A stretch of 64,000 nucleotides of DNA, from contig JAYODD010000001.1 of assembly GCA_038106145.1 (NCBI GenBank), positions 124,001 through 188,000 of the forward strand. Direction: 5' to 3'. This DNA is from JBFJKD01 sp038106145 (lineage in GTDB: Bacteria > Pseudomonadota > Gammaproteobacteria > Pseudomonadales > Porticoccaceae). Position 1 is the first letter of the stretch, and every line of letters begins with the position of its first letter. Shown in pieces: positions 19,477 to 28,214 of the stretch. Both the position numbers and the translations under genes were made by a program. Below the pieces are notes generated by a model. It was given only the letters and a program-made list of their open reading frames with translations. It was not told the origin of the DNA and made no database searches.

Positions 19477-20460
19477 TCAGTCCGACCCGCTGTGTAAGTG
19501 TTCGAGTACGCTTCTGGCCTCGGCTACGATATCGGCTATCACCTCGGCGGCGGGTTTGACGGATCGTATCAGTCCTGCCCCCTGTCCGGCCGGCAGGGAG
19601 CCGTTGTCCACGTCCCCCTGCAGCCGACCGCGGTGGGCGGCTGCAGCGCCGACATGCTGTAATTGCAGGGGGAACGGTTCGATCTCCAGTTCTCTGCCAC
19701 GCCACGAGCGGGTAAACTGATTGTCGATCAGGCGGCAGGGCTTGCCGCTGTGGCAGCGGCTAACGACCGTGCCGTCAACACCGATGGCGACGATTTTTTG
19801 TCCGTAATTGGGGTGGGCATGGGCTTCCGTCGTGGCGATAAAGCGGGTGCCCATCCACACGGCCTGGGCGCCGAAAGCGAGGGCCGCGACTAAGCCGCGA
19901 CCATCCACCAGCCCCCCACCGGCCACCACCGGCACCCGCACCGCGTCGACTACTGCTGGTACCAGGGTTGCGGTGGCAATGTTTGCCACGTGGCCACCAC
20001 CTTCGCTCCCCGAGGCGATAATGGCATCGACCCCGGCCGCCGCGAGGGTCTTCGCCTGTGCGACCGTGCCCACGACGGACATGACGAATATCCCCCGTTG
20101 ATGCGCTTCGTCCACGAATCCCACTGGATTACCCAGCCCCGAAATCAGCACCGGAATTTTTTCATCGAGACAAACCGTAATCTGCGCCTGCACATTTTTG
20201 GCATAGGCAATGGTTTCCGCGTCGATAACTTTGGGCTTGCCAAACAGGATGTCGACGCCAAAGGGCCGCGCCGTTAGCGTGCGCGCGATACGAATTTCGC
20301 TACGCAGTTCGTCCGCGGTCATGTACCCGGCGCCGATCACGCCGAGCCCGCCCGCACGGGATACCTCGCCCGCCAGTTTGCCCGTGGCGATAAGGCCCAT
20401 TCCGGCCTGAATAATCGGATAGCGAATACCCAGGAGTTGACACAGCGGGGTGGTTAGCAC
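19477..20460 (-). CDS. Nitronate monooxygenase (2-nitropropane dioxygenase family)
   Basis: The FMN-binding TIM barrel of about 327 residues has LCQLLGIRYPIIQAGMG at the N-terminus and AGGLGVIGAGYMTADELRSE. SGSEGGGHVANIATATLVP carries the catalytic-type histidine, and VVAGGGLVDGRGLVAALAFG binds the FMN phosphate. These enzymes oxidise toxic alkyl nitronates, although many annotated relatives have other roles. I place the start at GTG 20460, where homology begins; the frame is open further upstream. It likely forms a transcript with the phosphotriesterase-family gene. Confidence 0.85.
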   Translation of the reverse strand: MLTTPLCQLLGIRYPIIQAGMGLIATGKLAGEVSRAGGLGVIGAGYMTADELRSEIRIARTLTARPFGVDILFGKPKVIDAETIAYAKNVQAQITVCLDEKIPVLISGLGNPVGFVDEAHQRGIFVMSVVGTVAQAKTLAAAGVDAIIASGSEGGGHVANIATATLVPAVVDAVRVPVVAGGGLVDGRGLVAALAFGAQAVWMGTRFIATTEAHAHPNYGQKIVAIGVDGTVVSRCHSGKPCRLIDNQFTRSWRGRELEIEPFPLQLQHVGAAAAHRGRLQGDVDNGSLPAGQGAGLIRSVKPAAEVIADIVAEARSVLEHLHSGSD

Positions 20461-20633
20461 GGGTGATGCCCCTGTTACCTCAATCCTTTGTCGGTTAACG
20501 GCAGAACGGGTATGCCCGTCATTTATAATCAGAGCGCTAAGATAAAAGATTATGTACGCTAACCCAAGTAAAAGTTTGTTCCCAGCCCGAAAACCATGTC
20601 CTGGCGGAAACAAATTTGGTAACCTGCCACCGG

Positions 20634-21022
20634 GAGTCGGCCGGGCGATCGCTGTTCGTTGGCACGGGGTATCGCGCTAGCGATAACCCGGGTTAGCGGG
20701 GGGAGGAAAGTCCGGGCTCCACAGGGCAGGGTGCCAGGTAACGCCTGGGAGGCGTGAGCCTACGGAAAGTGCCACAGAAAATATACCGCCGATGGCCACG
20801 GCAGTGATGCCGTGCGCACAGGTAAGGTTGAAATGGTGCGGTAAGAGCGCACCGCGCGACTGGTAACAGGCGCGGCAGGGTAAACCCCACCCGGAGCAAG
20901 ACCAAATAGGAATCCATTGGCGCGGCCCGCGCTGGATTCGGGTAGGTTGCTTGAGGCCCGCGGTGACGCGGGTCCCAGAGGAATGATCGCCCTCGACAGA
21001 ACCCGGCTTACAGGCCGACTCC
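20634..21022 (+). ncRNA. rnpB: RNase P RNA (class A)
   Basis: The sequence contains the diagnostic 5' core GGAGGAAAGTCCGGGCTCCA with the following CAGGGCAGGGTGCCAGGTAA, and the 3' core AGAGGAATGATCGCC with ACAGAACCCGGCTTACAGG. The terminal helix P1 is GAGTCGGCC (20634-20642) pairing with GGCCGACTC (21013-21021). The product is the catalytic RNA that trims 5' leaders from pre-tRNA together with RnpA protein. A T-rich tail (CCTTTTTTCC) right after the P1 strand probably ends transcription. The ends are accurate to a few bases. Confidence 0.96.
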
Positions 21023-21293
21023 TTTTTTCCGCCATTTTTCACCGCCGCCTGGTGCCGCCCCTACTGTCACTGCGGCGACCGGCAACCGCCTGTCCGCGTT
21101 TGCCCGCCACTAATCGCATACCCGTCATTTCCCTCGCAAAACCCTAAAGTTTTACCGCCAGCCACCGACAACTCGGATGATATCTATCCGGGTATCGCCG
21201 CGCGCTGTGGCCCACGGGCACAGCTTCCATCGACAACGTGTTATCACAGGGCCAAAGAGGTTGATGCAAAAACCCACCGCTGGAGCAAGGACC

Positions 21294-22700
21294 ATGAACA
21301 AATTTTCGTCGCTGTTTACCACCTGCTTGTTACTCTATGGCAGCACTGCCTTTTCCGCCATTGTGTATTACAGCGATATTCCGGCTGGCGCCGTGAATGC
21401 AGGTGCCGTTACCACCCAGGGATACTACGATGTGCCGGAGACCTGGAGTTACTGGGTATTTGCCGGGCAGGCCGGAACGGAGGTTACGCTGACGGCCGTT
21501 CGCCTGGAGGCCGATCTGGACCCCGCGTCGGGGTTGTTTGCCGGGTTTATTTACACCACTGACGAAGCCCCGGTGGATATTTATTCCGGTCTGGCCTATG
21601 GGGACGACGAACTGGATCCACCCACGGACATCGGCGGCGATTGGGGTGACCCGCAAATCGTGTTTACACTGCCGGCAGATGGTTTTTACACCTTCGCGGT
21701 GACCAATTTTTTACCAGGTTTGTCCAACGGTGGGGACGGCCAGTTCAGCTTCGCAACGACGTTACAGGGCGTCAATGTATTACCGGTTTTTGCACTGCTT
21801 GAATCCCATCCGTATACCTATTCCCACGCCATGATCGATCAGCTGAGCGACGCGGTGACCCAGCCGATCTTCGCCGATCTGACCAGGGCGACCGGGTCGC
21901 CCCAGGATTCCGGTTGCGGTTTTTCCGCTACCAATGGGCGTCTCGACGGTGGCTCTTTCAGCTCTATCGGTTATCAACTCTGCGCTAGAGGTCTTCTGGT
22001 GGGCGCCAGTATTCATCAGGCGCAAACCGGTAGTCATGGTCGTCAGGCCGGTCAGCAGGTGGAAGGTGATGCCAGGGGACTGTCCGCATATTTCGCCCAC
22101 GCTTTTGCCCGCAACTGGAAGGTCAACGGAATAGTAAGTTACTTTCGCACCGACCTCGATTACACCAACCGCCAGCTGGGCACCGTCTACAACGCGGACA
22201 ATGAAGTGGATACGCTGGCGGCAAAGGTGTGGGTTGATCGGGAGTGGCGTTTCGCCAATGGGTTCTCCGTTATTCCGTTTGCGGGTATAGATTACAGTTA
22301 CAATCGCTTCGGTGAGGCGACGGAAAAAAATAACGGGTTTTTGAGTCTCGATATCGACAGTTTCACCACCGAATCCACTTCCCTGCGCAGCGGTGTGAAC
22401 GTTAATTTCCCGGCGGTCTGGATTCGAGCGCTGCGTGTACAACCCTATGTCATGGCGATGGTGGACAGTCGGCTCGCCTGGAATGATGAAACGCTGACCG
22501 CCCGCTATCAATCGTTGCAGAATGTCACCATTCAGGCGGATCTGGATGAGCCCGACACTACCAGCGTGATGGGCCGCGCAGGTCTAAAAATGCGTATGAA
22601 CAATATCGCACTGGATTTTAACCTGCGCAACGACGATGGCTTTGACGGCAATTCCCAGCAGAGCTGGGCGTTGGGTTTATCCGTACATCTGTTGTTCTGA
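21294..22700 (+). CDS. Putative autotransporter-like outer-membrane protein
   Basis: The 468-residue protein has the signal peptide MNKFSSLFTTCLLLYGSTAFSA. An Asp/Gly-rich N-terminal domain (about residues 23-170) resembles bacterial pre-peptidase or DVUA0089-type beta-sandwiches that shield secreted proteins. A C-terminal half of alternating beta strands (about 215-468) ends in WALGLSVHLLF with a terminal phenylalanine, consistent with a barrel. The QLSDAVTQPIFADLTRATG linker helix sits before the barrel, as in autotransporters. ATG 21294 (AAGGACC upstream) is chosen over 21177 because the signal starts there. Its position between rnpB and mraZ is unusual. Confidence 0.65.
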   Translation: MNKFSSLFTTCLLLYGSTAFSAIVYYSDIPAGAVNAGAVTTQGYYDVPETWSYWVFAGQAGTEVTLTAVRLEADLDPASGLFAGFIYTTDEAPVDIYSGLAYGDDELDPPTDIGGDWGDPQIVFTLPADGFYTFAVTNFLPGLSNGGDGQFSFATTLQGVNVLPVFALLESHPYTYSHAMIDQLSDAVTQPIFADLTRATGSPQDSGCGFSATNGRLDGGSFSSIGYQLCARGLLVGASIHQAQTGSHGRQAGQQVEGDARGLSAYFAHAFARNWKVNGIVSYFRTDLDYTNRQLGTVYNADNEVDTLAAKVWVDREWRFANGFSVIPFAGIDYSYNRFGEATEKNNGFLSLDIDSFTTESTSLRSGVNVNFPAVWIRALRVQPYVMAMVDSRLAWNDETLTARYQSLQNVTIQADLDEPDTTSVMGRAGLKMRMNNIALDFNLRNDDGFDGNSQQSWALGLSVHLLF

Positions 22701-23080
22701 AACTCATTTTTGCACCTGGAACAGGGTGCAGGGGTGTTCCCGCTGGTTTCACCGGACGCATCCGCCCGTTTTTATTTTCGCTGCCAGGGAGTTGGCGGCT
22801 TCTTTAGTCGGCATTGGCGGTCGGATGCAACGGTATGCCCCTCGCTTCCAGCCCCCAATAAGCCAATTTTTCCTCTTTGTCTGGCACAAAGACAGGTTTT
22901 CGATAAAATTGGCGGGATTTATAGCAAAATCATCTTGTTGTTAAAGTGATACATTAAGTTATGATTTTATTAATATGTTTTTGCTAAATAAATAAAATAA
23001 CCCTCTTCTGTTTGTCCGCGCTTTTGTCGTAACTTCCTGAGTTTTAGAGAAATTTTCCCCGATTTTGTGTCTCAGCGACC
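22701..23080. other. Intergenic region upstream of the dcw promoter
   Basis: No gene is visible here. The right half (about 22890-23010) is very AT-rich, with a loose inverted pair AAAATCAT / ATGATTTT. It fits a region that makes the dcw promoter easy to open. No clear terminator for the upstream outer-membrane gene is seen. Confidence 0.5.
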
Positions 23081-23108
23081 TTGACTTTGGCCGTTTCTGA
23101 AATATAGT
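23081..23108 (+). promoter_or_regulatory. Sigma-70 promoter of the dcw cluster (Pmra)
   Basis: TTGACT at 23081-23086 and TATAGT at 23103-23108 are separated by 16 bases, each hexamer one or two mismatches from consensus. It lies 76 bases before the mraZ start and directly before the MraZ boxes, as in E. coli, where the first dcw promoter is repressed by MraZ. Confidence 0.75.
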
Positions 23109-23117
23109 GTCGCTATG

Positions 23118-23142
23118 TGGGGAAAAGTGGGGGAAAGTGGTT
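23118..23142 (+). promoter_or_regulatory. MraZ operator: three phased TGG-type repeats
   Basis: TGGGG at 23118, TGGGG at 23128 and TGGTT at 23138 occur with exact 10-base spacing, so each five-base box is followed by a five-base spacer. This is the known MraZ binding pattern of direct TGGGN repeats. The third box is degenerate. The position just after the transcription start predicts autorepression of mraZ and the genes after it. Confidence 0.75.
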
Positions 23143-23184
23143 TTTTCTCCTGCTCCATTCATAACAAAACTCCGGGAGCGGTGT

Positions 23185-23637
23185 GTGTTTCGAGGCAGTA
23201 GCGAAATCAATATGGACGCCAAAGGGCGCATGGCGATTCCCGCGCGGTTTCGCGACGCCCTGATGTCTCAGGGTGGGGCGCTGGTGGCCACGATCGATAC
23301 CCAGGATGCCTGCCTGTTTATCTACCCCATGCCGGAATGGGAAAAAATTGAGAGTCAAATTGCCAGGCTGCCAACCTTTAATCCCGACACGCGGCGCTTG
23401 CAGCGGTTGTTGATTGGCCACGCGCGGGAAATGGAGCTGGACGGCAATGGTCGCGTATTAATGCCTCCAGAGTTGCGCGATTACGCCCAGCTCGAAAAAA
23501 AAGTGGTGCTGGTGGGGCAGGGTCATCGCTTTGAGTTGTGGAGCCTCGACAACTGGAATGCGAAGCGCGAGGAATGGCTGGCTGAAGCCGCCGGAGAACT
23601 GGTTATACCCACAGAAATGCAGTCCCTGTCCTTGTGA
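23185..23637 (+). CDS. mraZ: Division/cell-wall cluster transcriptional repressor MraZ
   Basis: The 150-residue AbrB-like protein has two swapped-hairpin domains. FRGSSEINMDAKGRMAIPAR opens the first, and GHAREMELDGNGRVLMPPEL marks the second. It binds the repeats just upstream and represses the dcw promoter. The start GTG 23185 gives the standard N-terminus (V/M)FRG; GGGAG (23174-23178) lies 6 bases before it. The longer frame from 23107 would run through the operator and is not used. rsmH follows 18 bases downstream. Confidence 0.93.
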   Translation: MFRGSSEINMDAKGRMAIPARFRDALMSQGGALVATIDTQDACLFIYPMPEWEKIESQIARLPTFNPDTRRLQRLLIGHAREMELDGNGRVLMPPELRDYAQLEKKVVLVGQGHRFELWSLDNWNAKREEWLAEAAGELVIPTEMQSLSL

Positions 23638-23655
23638 TTAGCTAGGGGAGTGGTC

Positions 23656-24588
23656 ATGCAAAAATCGGTCGAGCACAAGACCGTGCTGTTGCAGGAAGCT
23701 GTGATGGCGCTGGTGACGGACCGCGATGGTTTTTATATCGATGGTACTTTTGGCCGCGGTGGGCACAGCGCTGCGATCCTGGAACTGTTGTCTCCCCGGG
23801 GGCGTTTATTGGCGGTGGACAAGGATCCGGAAGCCTGTGCGGTGGGTGTGGAGCGCTTTGCCCGGGATGGGCGTTTTGAAATGGTGCACGGGTCCTTCGC
23901 CGAGTTGGCGGAGCGCCTTGAGCAGCGCGGTCAGGCTGGAACGGTGGCAGGGGTGTTGCTGGACCTGGGGGTTTCATCGCCGCAACTGGATGATCCCCTT
24001 AGGGGTTTTAGTTTTGGCAAGGATGGCCCCCTTGATATGCGCATGAACAGTGCGGCGGGCACCAGTGCGGCGCAGTGGCTGGCCACCGCGGCCGAGCAGG
24101 ATATCGCGCGGGTGCTTAAGGAATACGGCGAGGAAAAATACGCGCGGCGCATGGCGCGCGCGATCGTCGCGGCGCGCGGGCAGAGCGCGATTACCACCAC
24201 CGGTACACTGGCCGAGATTGTTTCCGCCGCCAACCCGGCCTGGGAAAAAGGTAAGCACCCGGCCACCCGCGCGTTCCAGGGTATACGCATATTTATTAAT
24301 CGCGAGCTGGAGGACCTGCAGATTTTTCTGGGACGGGTGCTCGACCTGCTGCGGGTAGGCGGGCGGCTGGTGGTGATCAGTTTTCACTCCCTCGAGGATC
24401 GCATCGTCAAACGTTTTATTCGCGACCACGAACGCCCGGTGATGCCGCGGGGGATACCGGTTCTCGAGCGCGATATTCCGCGCCGGATGCGCAGCCTGGG
24501 CCGGGCGGTGCGTCCCGCCAAGGCTGAGGTGGATGACAATCCGCGCGCCCGCAGTGCGGTGATGCGGGTTGCAGAAAAGTTGGCGTGA
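23656..24588 (+). CDS. rsmH: 16S rRNA (cytosine-1402-N4)-methyltransferase RsmH (MraW)
   Basis: The 310-residue SAM methyltransferase opens EHKTVLLQEAVMALV. It has the SAM loop DGTFGRGGHSAAIL near residue 34, LLDLGVSSPQLDDPLRGFSF near 102 and VISFHSLEDRIVKRF near 235. It methylates the base of C1402 in 16S rRNA, the same nucleotide that RsmI, elsewhere in this window, methylates on the ribose. ATG 23656 follows AGGGGAG. Its end approaches ftsL with a gap of only 10 bases. Confidence 0.96.
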   Translation: MQKSVEHKTVLLQEAVMALVTDRDGFYIDGTFGRGGHSAAILELLSPRGRLLAVDKDPEACAVGVERFARDGRFEMVHGSFAELAERLEQRGQAGTVAGVLLDLGVSSPQLDDPLRGFSFGKDGPLDMRMNSAAGTSAAQWLATAAEQDIARVLKEYGEEKYARRMARAIVAARGQSAITTTGTLAEIVSAANPAWEKGKHPATRAFQGIRIFINRELEDLQIFLGRVLDLLRVGGRLVVISFHSLEDRIVKRFIRDHERPVMPRGIPVLERDIPRRMRSLGRAVRPAKAEVDDNPRARSAVMRVAEKLA

Positions 24589-24598
24589 GTCCGCCGCC

Positions 24599-24886
24599 AT
24601 GGTTTTAGTAATGTCGAGCGAATGGATGGGCAGGTGGGTGCTGGGGTTGTGGCTGGCGGTTATGGGTAGCGCGCTGGGTGTGGTGGCGACCAGTCACGCC
24701 TGTCGACAACTGTATGCCGAGCTGGCGTCACTGCAGCAGCAGGAAAATCAGCTACAGGTTGAATGGGGTCAGTATTTGTTGGAGCAAAGTTCCTGGTCGT
24801 CCCTGAGTCGCATTGAGCGCCAGGCGACGGAGAAGTTGGGTATGCATGTTCCGGCGACGGATAAAATTATTATGGTTACACCGTAA
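24599..24886 (+). CDS. ftsL: Cell division protein FtsL
   Basis: The 95-residue bitopic membrane protein has a short cytoplasmic end, a transmembrane helix at about residues 12-30 (VLGLWLAVMGSALGVVA) and a periplasmic coiled coil rich in Gln and Leu. It ends in the GMHVPATDKIIMV segment typical of FtsL. It joins FtsB and FtsQ to license FtsWI at the septum. The start is ATG 24599 or ATG 24611; neither has a strong ribosome site, which suggests coupling to rsmH. The stop overlaps the ftsI start (TAATG). Confidence 0.88.
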   Translation: MVLVMSSEWMGRWVLGLWLAVMGSALGVVATSHACRQLYAELASLQQQENQLQVEWGQYLLEQSSWSSLSRIERQATEKLGMHVPATDKIIMVTP

Positions 24887-26652
24887 TGGAAAAGCCGCTG
24901 AAGACAGCTGCATCGGGGGTGCTGACGCTGGCCCGCTGGCGCTATCTGGTAGCGGTTGCGGCCATGGTGGCGCTGCCGGTGGTGGCTGCCTGGCACATTG
25001 CGGGACTGCAGGTGATGCCCGACCGGGACCGGGGCTTCACTTTTCTGCAAAGTCAGGGAACCGCCAGAACGGTTCGCGTGGAGCCGATCCCAGCCTATCG
25101 CGGCGTGATTTCCGACCGCCGCGGCGAGCCGTTGGCGGTGAGCACCCCGGTGGTGTCGCTGTGGGCCAATCCCCAGCTGGTGGTGGGTGATCACGACCGC
25201 GTGGTGTTACTCGCCCGTGCCCTCGGCGTGGACGCGGAACAATTACAGGGGCGCCTTGAACAGTTTCGCAATAAAGAATTTATGTACCTCGCCCGGCAGT
25301 TGACTCCGGACGAGGCGGACAAAGTTCTGCGTCTCGATATCGCCGGGGTGTACGGCCAGCAGGAGTACAAGCGGTTTTATCCCGCTGGCGAGGTGGTCGC
25401 CCAGTTGGTTGGATTTACCAACATTGACGACCGTGGACAGGAGGGCATGGAGCTGGCGTACGAGCGGCAGCTCGCCGGGGTACCGGGTGCCAAGCGCGTG
25501 GTCAAGGATCTCAAGGGCCGAGTGATTAAAGACCTGGAGTTGGTGCGTAGCGAAAAACCGGGAAAAAATCTCACCCTGAGTATTGATTTGCGCTTGCAGT
25601 ATCTCGCCTATCGGGAGTTAAAGGCAGCCATCGGTCGTTTTCAGGCGGCGTCCGGTTCGGTAGTAGTGGTGGATGTGCGCACTGGGGAAATTCTGGCGAT
25701 GGTGAACCAGCCCTCCTACAACCCCAATGACCGCACCCGCCTGGACACCGGAGCCATGCGCAACCGGGCGGTGACCGATCTGGTGGAGCCCGGCTCGTTG
25801 ATGAAGCCGTTGACGGTGGTGGCGGCGCTGGAAAGCGGCAAATTCACGCCGGATTCCGTCATCGACACCAGCCCCGGCTACGTGCGCGTGGAAAACAAGA
25901 CCTTTGTCGATCACAGCAATTACGGTGCGCTGACGGTCACCGGTATCTTGACTAAATCCAGCCAGGTGGGAATTACCAAGATGGCGCTGGAGCTACCGCC
26001 GGAGCATGTCCGCGATGTGTTCGAGCGGGTGGGGCTGGGTCGCGATACCGGCACCGGTTTTCCGGGGGAAGGGGTCGGTAGTCTGCCGGGCAAGCAGCGC
26101 TGGCGGGCGATTGAACGAGCCACCTTTGCGTTTGGTTATGGACTGTCGGCAACCCCTTTGCAGCTCGCACAGGCGTACGCTGTATTGGCCAATAACGGCG
26201 TTCACCAACCGGTCAGTTTGCTCAAGCGGGAAACGGGGGAGGGTGTAGCAGCGGGAGAGCAAGTGATAGATCCCGCTGTGGCGCTGAGTGTGCGCACCAT
26301 GCTGCAAAATGTGACCTTACCCGGTGGTACCGGCACCCGCGCGGCGATTCCAGCCTACGCGGTTGCGGGCAAAACTGGCACCGCTCACAAGGTGGGCGCG
26401 GAGGGTTATCAGGAAAGTCGTTACATCTCCCTGTTTGCCGGTATGGTGCCGGTGCACAACCCGAGGCTGGTGACGGTGGTAGTGGTGAACGACCCGCGAG
26501 GCGGAAGTTATTTTGGCGGACTGGTCGCGGCACCGGTGTTTGCCCGTGTCACTGCCGATGCGTTGCGCCTGTTGAACATCGCGCCGGAATTACTGGACGG
26601 CAAGCAGGCGCTCGCCGGGGACGGCAACACGGCGCGGGGGGATAAGACGTGA
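24886..26652 (+). CDS. ftsI: Septal peptidoglycan transpeptidase FtsI (PBP3)
   Basis: The 588-residue class B penicillin-binding protein has a membrane anchor near residues 20-40 and a pedestal starting RGVISDRRGEPLAVSTP. The transpeptidase domain carries the active serine in S304-L-M-K307 and the K496-T-G motif. The second motif reads S358-S-Q instead of the usual S-S-N, inside TKSSQVGITKMAL. It cross-links septal murein together with FtsW. It overlaps ftsL and murE by one base each. Length fits the family. Confidence 0.95.
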   Translation: MEKPLKTAASGVLTLARWRYLVAVAAMVALPVVAAWHIAGLQVMPDRDRGFTFLQSQGTARTVRVEPIPAYRGVISDRRGEPLAVSTPVVSLWANPQLVVGDHDRVVLLARALGVDAEQLQGRLEQFRNKEFMYLARQLTPDEADKVLRLDIAGVYGQQEYKRFYPAGEVVAQLVGFTNIDDRGQEGMELAYERQLAGVPGAKRVVKDLKGRVIKDLELVRSEKPGKNLTLSIDLRLQYLAYRELKAAIGRFQAASGSVVVVDVRTGEILAMVNQPSYNPNDRTRLDTGAMRNRAVTDLVEPGSLMKPLTVVAALESGKFTPDSVIDTSPGYVRVENKTFVDHSNYGALTVTGILTKSSQVGITKMALELPPEHVRDVFERVGLGRDTGTGFPGEGVGSLPGKQRWRAIERATFAFGYGLSATPLQLAQAYAVLANNGVHQPVSLLKRETGEGVAAGEQVIDPAVALSVRTMLQNVTLPGGTGTRAAIPAYAVAGKTGTAHKVGAEGYQESRYISLFAGMVPVHNPRLVTVVVVNDPRGGSYFGGLVAAPVFARVTADALRLLNIAPELLDGKQALAGDGNTARGDKT

Positions 26653-28214
26653 TGCCGGCTGCTAACCAGCCAGGCATGGCGACCTTGGGTTCGCTGCTGC
26701 CCGGTGAACCACTGGCCCCGGATGTGGCCGCTTTGCGGGTGGTGGCGTTAAAGCTGAACAGCGTGGAGATCGATCCTGCGCCCATGGAAGGCGCTGTACA
26801 GGGAGCGGGGGACGTGTTTGTTGCAGTACCCGGTACGCGGGTTGACGGCCGGGATTTTATCGCACAGGCGGTTGCGGCCGGAGCTGTCGCGGTGCTCGCG
26901 GAAGCCTGGGACGCGACAGGCGTTGGCGCTGCTGCGCCAGCAGACTCGACCGCGATTAAAGCCGTGCCGATAATTCAAGTGCCCGGTTTGCGCGCCCAGC
27001 TCAGCGCAATCAGCGCGCGATTTTACGCCGATCCCAGCGCCCATCTGACAGTGACCGGCGTTACTGGCACCAACGGTAAAACCACCTGTAGCCAGTTGCT
27101 GGCCCAGTTATTCCATCTGCTTGGCGAGACGGCCGGCGTTATGGGGACGTTGGGCTGGGGGCCAGTCACCGCGACGGGGGAGGAGTTGGTTGCCACCGGG
27201 CTGACCACCGCGGATGCGATCCATACTCAGCAAATTCTCGCCGCTCTGCGTAGCAGGGGCGTGCAGCGCGTGGCGATGGAAGTGTCGTCCCACAGCCTGG
27301 TCCAGCAGCGCGTTGCAGCGGTGCATTTCGATACCGCTATTTTTACCAATTTGAGTCGCGACCACCTCGATTACCACGGCACCATGGAAGATTATCGCGC
27401 TGCCAAGGCGCAGTTGTTTGCGCAGCCGGGTTTGCGGCGGGCGATTATCAATCGGGATGACCCGGCCGGCCTGGCAATTTCCCGCAATCTGCCCGTCGGC
27501 ATTGACTGTTACCTGTATGCCGTTGCCGATCGGCAGGCGGATATCCATGCCGTCAGCTGTACCTTGTCGGCGCAGGGTATCGAGGCCCACATCGTCAGCC
27601 CCTGGGGCGAGGGCGTACTGAGTAGTCAGCTGCTGGGGGAATTTAATCTTGGCAATTTGCTCGCTGTTGTCGCCGCTGCCTGCGCGCAGGGATTTACGCT
27701 AGCGCAAGTGCTGGCGGCGGTGCCGCGTTTAACCGCGGTGCCGGGACGTATGCAGTTGGTTGATCCACACCAGCGGCCAATGGTGGTGGTTGATTACGCC
27801 CACACACCAGATGCCTTGCACCAGGCGTTGGTGGCTCTGCGTAGCCATTGTGTCGGCGCATTGTGGTGCGTGTTTGGCTGTGGAGGGGATCGCGACCGCG
27901 GCAAGCGCGCGCAGATGGGCGCCATTGCCGATGAACTCGCGGATCGGGTGGTGATTACCAGTGACAACCCCCGCGGCGAAAAACCGCAACGGATTATTGA
28001 CGATATTCTGGAGGGAATCCGTAGCGGCAACGCGCAGGTTATGGCCGATCGCCGGGAGGCTATTCGCTACGCGATTCTGACAGCGCAGCCGGGCGATATG
28101 GTGTTGATCGCCGGTAAGGGGCACGAGACCTACCAATGGGTGGGTGAAAACCGCTGGCCGTTCAGCGATATGGCCGAGGCGCGTCTGGCCCTGCGGGCGC
28201 GGGTGTCGCCATGA
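26652..28214 (+). CDS. murE: UDP-MurNAc-tripeptide synthetase MurE (meso-DAP adding)
   Basis: The 520-residue ATP-dependent ligase adds meso-diaminopimelate to UDP-MurNAc-L-Ala-D-Glu. It has the P-loop TGVTGTNGKTTCSQLL near residue 137, the carbamylated-lysine region YRAAKAQLF, and DNPRGEKPQ, the DNPR motif that marks meso-DAP specificity. ATG 26652 overlaps the ftsI stop (TGATG). The first 35 residues are longer than in many homologues. Confidence 0.95.
   Translation: MPAANQPGMATLGSLLPGEPLAPDVAALRVVALKLNSVEIDPAPMEGAVQGAGDVFVAVPGTRVDGRDFIAQAVAAGAVAVLAEAWDATGVGAAAPADSTAIKAVPIIQVPGLRAQLSAISARFYADPSAHLTVTGVTGTNGKTTCSQLLAQLFHLLGETAGVMGTLGWGPVTATGEELVATGLTTADAIHTQQILAALRSRGVQRVAMEVSSHSLVQQRVAAVHFDTAIFTNLSRDHLDYHGTMEDYRAAKAQLFAQPGLRRAIINRDDPAGLAISRNLPVGIDCYLYAVADRQADIHAVSCTLSAQGIEAHIVSPWGEGVLSSQLLGEFNLGNLLAVVAAACAQGFTLAQVLAAVPRLTAVPGRMQLVDPHQRPMVVVDYAHTPDALHQALVALRSHCVGALWCVFGCGGDRDRGKRAQMGAIADELADRVVITSDNPRGEKPQRIIDDILEGIRSGNAQVMADRREAIRYAILTAQPGDMVLIAGKGHETYQWVGENRWPFSDMAEARLALRARVSP

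Noticed and set aside
20677..21042. Open frames on both strands across the RNase P RNA gene
   Set aside because: The conserved RNA secondary structure explains this stretch and the frames have no protein features.
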